Of a stretch of DNA of 64,000 nucleotides, positions 60,470 to 64,000 are shown piece after piece. A program made the translations under genes and the position numbers. Source of the DNA: Streptomyces sp. DH5 (GTDB lineage: Bacteria; Actinomycetota; Actinomycetes; Streptomycetales; Streptomycetaceae); assembly GCF_020873915.1 (NCBI RefSeq), contig NZ_JAHWGP010000023.1, positions 1 to 64,000 on the forward strand. The letters are read 5' to 3'. The notes beneath the pieces are model-generated. The model made no database searches. It saw only the letters and a program-made list of their open reading frames with translations, and was not told the DNA's origin. The first letter of the stretch is position 1. Each line of letters opens with the position of its first letter.

Positions 60470-60499
60470 TAAAGCCGTGGAGCCGGCCGCCCCAGCCAC
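60470..60499. repeat. 30-bp repeat shared with 49848-49877
   Basis: TAAAGCCGTGGAGCCGGCCG and the following CCCCAGCCAC match the left copy at 28 of 30 positions. The two copies bracket about 10.6 kb of accessory DNA. Confidence 0.7.
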
Positions 60500-60670
60500 G
60501 ACGTGTTCCGAGCTCATGCTCTGTGTGCCTGTCTCTTGGGCGGGAGCGGGCGGCCGGCGGTGCCGAGCGGGGCGGAGACATGAGCGCGGGCGCCGTCGGC
60601 CGCCCGCTCCCGCCCGGAGGAGCGGAGCGACGACGGGTGCTTGAATCAGTAGAGAAAGTTGTAACTCAGT

Positions 60671-60685
60671 CTGCGCGGTGGGGCT
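60671..60685. repeat. Target site duplication, left copy
   Basis: CTGCGCGGTGGGGCT directly precedes the IS left end and is identical to 62666-62680. Confidence 0.9.
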
Positions 60686-62665
60686 TGTCCGGTCCCGGGA
60701 GATGCTTGACACTTCGGTCCCAGCTGATGGTTGACGGTGGCCGTGATCGGCTTTTCTGTGCACGTCGTTGCGATGCGTGTGGGGAGGCCGGGATTGGCGC
60801 TGGTGGAGTTGTCGGTTGTCGAGCAGAGATACCGGGCCGTGCTGGCCGTGCTGGCGGGAGCGACCGTCACGGAGGTCGCCGCGTCGCTCGGGGTGTCCAG
60901 GCAGACGGTGAGCGGGTGGAAGTCGAGGTATGCCGCTTCGGGCCTGGCGGGGCTGGCGGACCGGTCGCGTAGGCCGGCCTCGTGTCTGCATCAGGCCTCT
61001 GCCGAGGTGGAGGCGGCCGTGTGCGAGCTGCGGCGCAAGCACCCTCGCTGGGGTCCGCGGCGGATCGCTCATGTGCTGGAGCGGTCCGGGGCCGTCACGC
61101 CGGTGCCGTCGCGGATGACGGTGTATCGGATCCTGGTGCGGCATGGGCTGGTGGAGCCGGGGGTGCGGCGCCGGAAGCGGTCGGATTACAAGCGCTGGCA
61201 GCGGGACCGGCCGATGCAGTTGTGGCAGATGGACATCGTCGGCGGGGTGATGCTGGTCAACCCGGTGACCGGGGAGTTGTCCGAGGCGAAGGTCGTGATG
61301 GGGGTGGATGACCATTCTCGGTACTGCGTGATCGCGCAGGTGGTGGAGCGGGCGACCGGGCGGGCGGTCTGCGCGGCGTTCGCGGGGGCCCTGCGGAGGT
61401 TCGGGGTGCCGGAGGAGGTGCTCACCGACAACGGCAAGCAGTTCACCGACCGGTTCGGGCAGGGGGGTGAGGTGCTGTTCGACCGGATCTGCCGGGAGAA
61501 CGGGATCGCGCATCGGCTGACGCAGCCGGCGTCGCCGACCACGACGGGCAAGGTGGAGCGGTTCCATCAGACGCTGCGGCGTGAACTCCTCGACGACTGC
61601 GGAGCGTTCGAGAGTGTCGAGGTGGCTCAGGCGGCACTGGATCGTTGGGTGCAGGAGTACAACTCGCTGCGGCCGCATCAGGCCCTGGACATGCAGTCGC
61701 CCGCCGACCGGTTCACTTCGGTGCCCGAGCGGGAGCGGGACGTACTGGGCCTGCGGGTGCCCGGGGTGCTCGCGCTGGTGCCGCCGCAGCGGACACCTCC
61801 CGCGGAGCCGGAGCCGGTCGACGTGGCGCCCGTGCCGGCCGGCCTGCCGGAGCCGGTCCCGGTGCCGGGGGAGCCGGGTGGGCCGGTGGAGTTCGAGCGG
61901 GTGGTGCCGGCGAGTGGGAATCTGCAGGTCGCGGGCAAGCAGTTCTGGCTGGGGCCGGCCCGTTCGGGGCTGACGGTGACCTTCTGGGCCGACACGCAGG
62001 TGATCCATCTGCTGATCGCCGGGACGCGGATCAAGACGGTGCGGTCGCATCTGTCGGTGGCGGACCTCGCGCAGCTGGCCGCCCGGGGCGGTCGTGCGGC
62101 CGGGCCGGCCCCGCTTCCGGTCGGTGACGGAGGCGCGTTCGAGGTGGACCGGACGGTGAACAACAGCGGCCTGGTGGGCCTGGGCGGGCACCAGGTGCTG
62201 GCGGCGGAGATCCTCGGCGGGCGCCGGGTGGGCATCCGGATCGACGACGAGACGCTGTCGTTCTTCGACCCGTCCTCGCGGGAACTGCTGCGAGTGCGGC
62301 CCAACCCGCTGACCCGTGAGGAAGTCCGCAGGCTGCGGGGTCTGCGTCCGGCCGGGCCGCCGCCGCGGCCGGGCATGGAGCCGGTGCGGGTGCAGCGGCG
62401 GGTCAGCGCGGTGGGCACGGTCATGGTCTGCCGCCAGACCGTCTCCCTCGGCCGCCCGTACGCGGGCCGGACCGTGACCGTGCGCGTGTCGGACACGACG
62501 ATCACCGTCGACCTGGACGGCCAGATCCGGGTCATCCGGCGCACCACCGACGTCCCGGTCCGCAACGTGAAGGCGAACAGGCCCCACAGGGTTTCCGATG
62601 TTGTCTAGGCCCACCGTCAGGCAACAGCTGGGACCAGAACGTCAAACATCACCTGGGACTAGACA
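60686..62665 (+). mobile_element. IS481-family insertion sequence with 15-bp target duplication
   Basis: 1,980-bp element. The ends form imperfect 55-bp inverted repeats (60686-60740 and 62611-62665), both starting TGTC, with conserved GGTCCCAGCTG and GACGGTGG. Identical 15-bp duplications lie outside both ends. One transposase gene fills the inside. The intact structure and perfect duplication indicate a recent insertion. The site is at the 3' end of the minus-strand gene now ending at 62649. Confidence 0.93.
60794..62608 (+). CDS. IS481-family DDE transposase
   Basis: 604 residues from a TTG at 60794 (GGGGAGG 6 bp upstream, giving LALVELSVVEQRYRAVLAVL); an ATG at 60776 is an alternative. 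An N-terminal HTH (TVTEVAASLGVSRQTVSGWK) is followed by the integrase core with D (QMDIVGGV), D (TDNGKQF) and E (TGKVERFHQT). After about residue 310 there is an extra C-terminal region of about 290 residues with repeated beta-like stretches (VAGKQFWLGP, GRTVTVRV), longer than in most IS481 transposases. The DDE triad is complete, so it should be active. Confidence 0.92.
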   Translation: MALVELSVVEQRYRAVLAVLAGATVTEVAASLGVSRQTVSGWKSRYAASGLAGLADRSRRPASCLHQASAEVEAAVCELRRKHPRWGPRRIAHVLERSGAVTPVPSRMTVYRILVRHGLVEPGVRRRKRSDYKRWQRDRPMQLWQMDIVGGVMLVNPVTGELSEAKVVMGVDDHSRYCVIAQVVERATGRAVCAAFAGALRRFGVPEEVLTDNGKQFTDRFGQGGEVLFDRICRENGIAHRLTQPASPTTTGKVERFHQTLRRELLDDCGAFESVEVAQAALDRWVQEYNSLRPHQALDMQSPADRFTSVPERERDVLGLRVPGVLALVPPQRTPPAEPEPVDVAPVPAGLPEPVPVPGEPGGPVEFERVVPASGNLQVAGKQFWLGPARSGLTVTFWADTQVIHLLIAGTRIKTVRSHLSVADLAQLAARGGRAAGPAPLPVGDGGAFEVDRTVNNSGLVGLGGHQVLAAEILGGRRVGIRIDDETLSFFDPSSRELLRVRPNPLTREEVRRLRGLRPAGPPPRPGMEPVRVQRRVSAVGTVMVCRQTVSLGRPYAGRTVTVRVSDTTITVDLDGQIRVIRRTTDVPVRNVKANRPHRVSDVV

Positions 62666-63038
62666 CTGCGCGGTGGGGCTTGAAGCTTCGTGCGCATACT
62701 GGGAGTTCGGCGTCCTGCCGGTGTGCGAGGGGCAGGAAAATCACTGGCCGGATCGTCCAGGTGATGCGGACGTCGGCATGAGTGATGGTCACCATGCAGG
62801 GCTCGGAGCGCATCAGGGCTCTGCGGGTCTTGGCGCGCTCTTCGTACAGCCACGTCCAGGCTTCGTCCGACGCGTCGGAGTCGAGTGCCGGTGAGATGGT
62901 GCGGAGGGCGATGGCTACCCAGCGGTCTGCCTGGGGTGCCGAGTATGCGTCGAACGATGCCAGGCGCTCCGGCCCTCCCGTGCCGGTGACTTCCTCGGTC
63001 CAGCATTCGCACCAGTAGCCGCGGGCGGGCCCGTTCAT
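62649..63038 (-). CDS. Small hypothetical protein with IS-altered C-terminus
   Basis: 129 residues from the ATG at 63038 (GGGAG upstream). GYWCECWTEEVTGTGGPERLASFDAYSAPQADRWVAIALRTIS opens; unknown family, soluble. Its last codons fall in the IS right end. Before the insertion the frame would have ended SFKPHRAD-stop at about 60666 (left flank), and now it reads SFKPHRAVSSPR. So only the final 1-2 residues changed and the protein may still work. Its start overlaps the previous gene's stop (ATGA). Confidence 0.65.
   Translation of the reverse strand: MNGPARGYWCECWTEEVTGTGGPERLASFDAYSAPQADRWVAIALRTISPALDSDASDEAWTWLYEERAKTRRALMRSEPCMVTITHADVRITWTIRPVIFLPLAHRQDAELPVCARSFKPHRAVSSPR
62666..62680. 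repeat. Target site duplication, right copy
   Basis: CTGCGCGGTGGGGCT, identical to 60671-60685. Confidence 0.9.
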
Positions 63039-63382
63039 GGGGTCGCTCCCGCCGGGTAGGCCAGCAGCACGTAGCGGGTGCTCTCGTCGTAGAGAGTGAG
63101 TTGGTACCCCGTGCCGCTGGTCAGGTAGGCGAGGGCTCGTTCGTGTTCGGCTTCGTCCGTCAGCCAGTGCAGGCCCGGCTGTGCGTATGCGGCGTCGAGC
63201 TGGTCGGTGATGTGCTGCGTGCGCTCGCGTAACCAGCGCAGTGCCAGGCGTGGGCTCGTGGCGTCGTGTGATCCCAAGGGGATGGAACGGACCTCGTTCG
63301 ACGGGTAGGCGGCGGCTCGACATCGGTAGGGGAGGGGCCGGCTGCCTGTGTTCAGCGCTGCGGGAGGAGCGGACGTCAGCAC
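63035..63382 (-). CDS. Small hypothetical protein in the HATPase operon
   Basis: 115 residues from the GTG at 63382, overlapping the HATPase stop. SPRLALRWLRERTQHITDQLDAAYAQPGLHWLTDEAEHERALAYLTSG is helical, ending with LTLYDESTRYVLLAYPAG. No family recognised. Its stop overlaps the start of the next gene (63035-63038). It is the middle gene of a three-gene unit. Confidence 0.65.
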   Translation of the reverse strand: MLTSAPPAALNTGSRPLPYRCRAAAYPSNEVRSIPLGSHDATSPRLALRWLRERTQHITDQLDAAYAQPGLHWLTDEAEHERALAYLTSGTGYQLTLYDESTRYVLLAYPAGATP

Positions 63383-63807
63383 GGGTGCCCTCCTGCCGGG
63401 CCGGTATCGGTGAAGAGTTCCGCGGTGACCGTGTGGCCGCCGTGGCTGCCGTGGACGACGACCCGGTGAGCGAGTGCGCTGACCATGCCCAGGCCTCGGC
63501 CGTGCTCCGCCTCCTGGCCCTGGTGGTCGACCTTCGGTGCGGTGCCCGTGCCTCCGTCGTCCGTGACCGACAGGGCGATCACCTGCGGGGAGACCGCGAG
63601 GGCCAGGTGGAAGCTGCCGGATGCCTGGCCGCTGGCCGTGTGGAGGATCGCGTTCGCGCTCAGCTCGCTGACGATCAGCTCGGCGTCCTCCGCTAACGGC
63701 GAACCTCGCAAGATGTCGCGGGCCCAGCGGCGGGCCCTGCTGACCTCTTCCGGGAATCCTGGGCAACTGAGCCCCCAGACCCGGGCGCTACTCGTATACT
63801 CGTGCAT
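63376..63807 (-). CDS. RsbW-like HATPase (anti-sigma type)
   Basis: 143 residues from the ATG at 63807 (GAAGGA 6 bp upstream). SRARRWARDILRGSPLAEDAELIVSELSANAILHT contains the N-box (ELSANA), VTDDGGTGTAP the G1 box and HGRGLGMVSALA the G2 box, so the ATP site is complete. Such proteins are anti-sigma or orphan regulatory kinases in Streptomyces. It heads an overlapping three-gene operon. Confidence 0.88.
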   Translation of the reverse strand: MHEYTSSARVWGLSCPGFPEEVSRARRWARDILRGSPLAEDAELIVSELSANAILHTASGQASGSFHLALAVSPQVIALSVTDDGGTGTAPKVDHQGQEAEHGRGLGMVSALAHRVVVHGSHGGHTVTAELFTDTGPAGGHPC

Positions 63808-63853
63808 ACAAGTTCCTTCGTGCTGGTAGGCCGCCATGTGCAGCGGGTTCGGG

Positions 63854-64000
63854 CTAGACGAGTTTCACGCCGTCGTGGGCGCGGACGGCCGGCGGGGACG
63901 CCGCGTCGAGTGCGTCAAGCACGCGGATTGCGTACGCCTCGTCGGCGAGTTCGATGACTTCTTCGCGGGTGGCCCAGCGCAGTGCGTGGGTCTCGTCCCC
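63854..64000 (-). CDS. NUDIX hydrolase, C-terminal part only
   Basis: The visible end reads ALRWATREEVIELADEAYAIRVLDAL and then VRAHDGVKLV before the TAG at 63854-63856. It resembles the last helix and tail of NUDIX hydrolases of Streptomyces (a W-x-T/S-R-x-E-A pattern). The NUDIX box lies beyond the window. Partial gene. Confidence 0.65.
   Translation of the reverse strand, partial: GDETHALRWATREEVIELADEAYAIRVLDALDAASPPAVRAHDGVKLV

Noticed and set aside
60443-62614. 723-residue minus-strand frame
   Set aside because: Antisense to the IS481 transposase; His/Pro/Arg-rich noise.

Overview
The window reads as a Streptomyces chromosome segment. Base composition is very GC-rich with strong G/C third positions, many starts are GTG, and the gene set is typical of the genus: an AfsR/AfsS pair, a fused FO synthase (FbiC), an XRE regulator with a DUF397 partner, a GPP34 protein, DUF5994 proteins, SigE-type ECF sigma factors and serine-phosphatase/STAS/HATPase switch proteins. 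From memory the order of the first 26 kb resembles the afsR neighbourhood of S. coelicolor.

Layout. 0-26 kb is housekeeping: a frameshifted HATPase; afsS and afsR (minus); two F420-linked genes followed by fbiC; a 450-bp degenerate tandem-repeat field; an L,D-transpeptidase-fold protein without its catalytic residues; a STAND ATPase with TPRs; an ADP-ribosylglycohydrolase-like protein without its metal ligands; an SSF symporter; a large membrane protein; a D-Ala-D-Ala carboxypeptidase with a long disordered cytoplasmic arm; GPP34; the XRE-DUF397 pair; a MerR regulator; a glutathione peroxidase; a winged-helix regulator and an MFS exporter. 26-39 kb carries a frameshifted AbiEii-like gene, the TrkA-TrkH potassium uptake pair, a MerR-like regulator, a cold-shock protein, a Clp-N protein, and an ECF sigma factor with its membrane anti-sigma factor. 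The anti-sigma ectodomain is duplicated just upstream as a secreted protein.

39-46.6 kb is a stress and partner-switching cluster: four DUF5994 genes (one truncated), a SpoIIE-type phosphatase, a STAS-GNAT fusion, an Asp23-DUF2273 operon with a decayed third gene, and several very small membrane proteins. Two upstream regions share the palindrome GTACTTCGTAC.

46.6-63 kb is accessory DNA and a graveyard of tRNA-linked integrative elements. It has three 3'-end fragments of a tRNA-Arg(CCU) and one of a tRNA-Gly(CCC), each with its terminator, but no complete tRNA and no integrase. Cargo includes a Phd antitoxin with a disrupted PIN toxin, an apparently intact CopG-PIN module, orphan SUKH and Imm32-like immunity proteins, a lipoprotein, a second ECF sigma operon, a DUF234-type ATPase between two tRNA-Arg fragments, and a lower-GC pair that looks like phage defence: an AbiJ-NTD3/protein-kinase fusion followed by a TIGR02391 (Ymh) protein with an RxxxxH motif. 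An IS481-family element with 55-bp inverted repeats and a 15-bp target duplication follows. The window ends in a three-gene minus-strand operon led by a HATPase and in the tail of a NUDIX hydrolase.

Several genes carry single-base frameshifts, often near G or C runs. Some may be assembly errors rather than true pseudogenes, so resequencing should precede strong claims about them.
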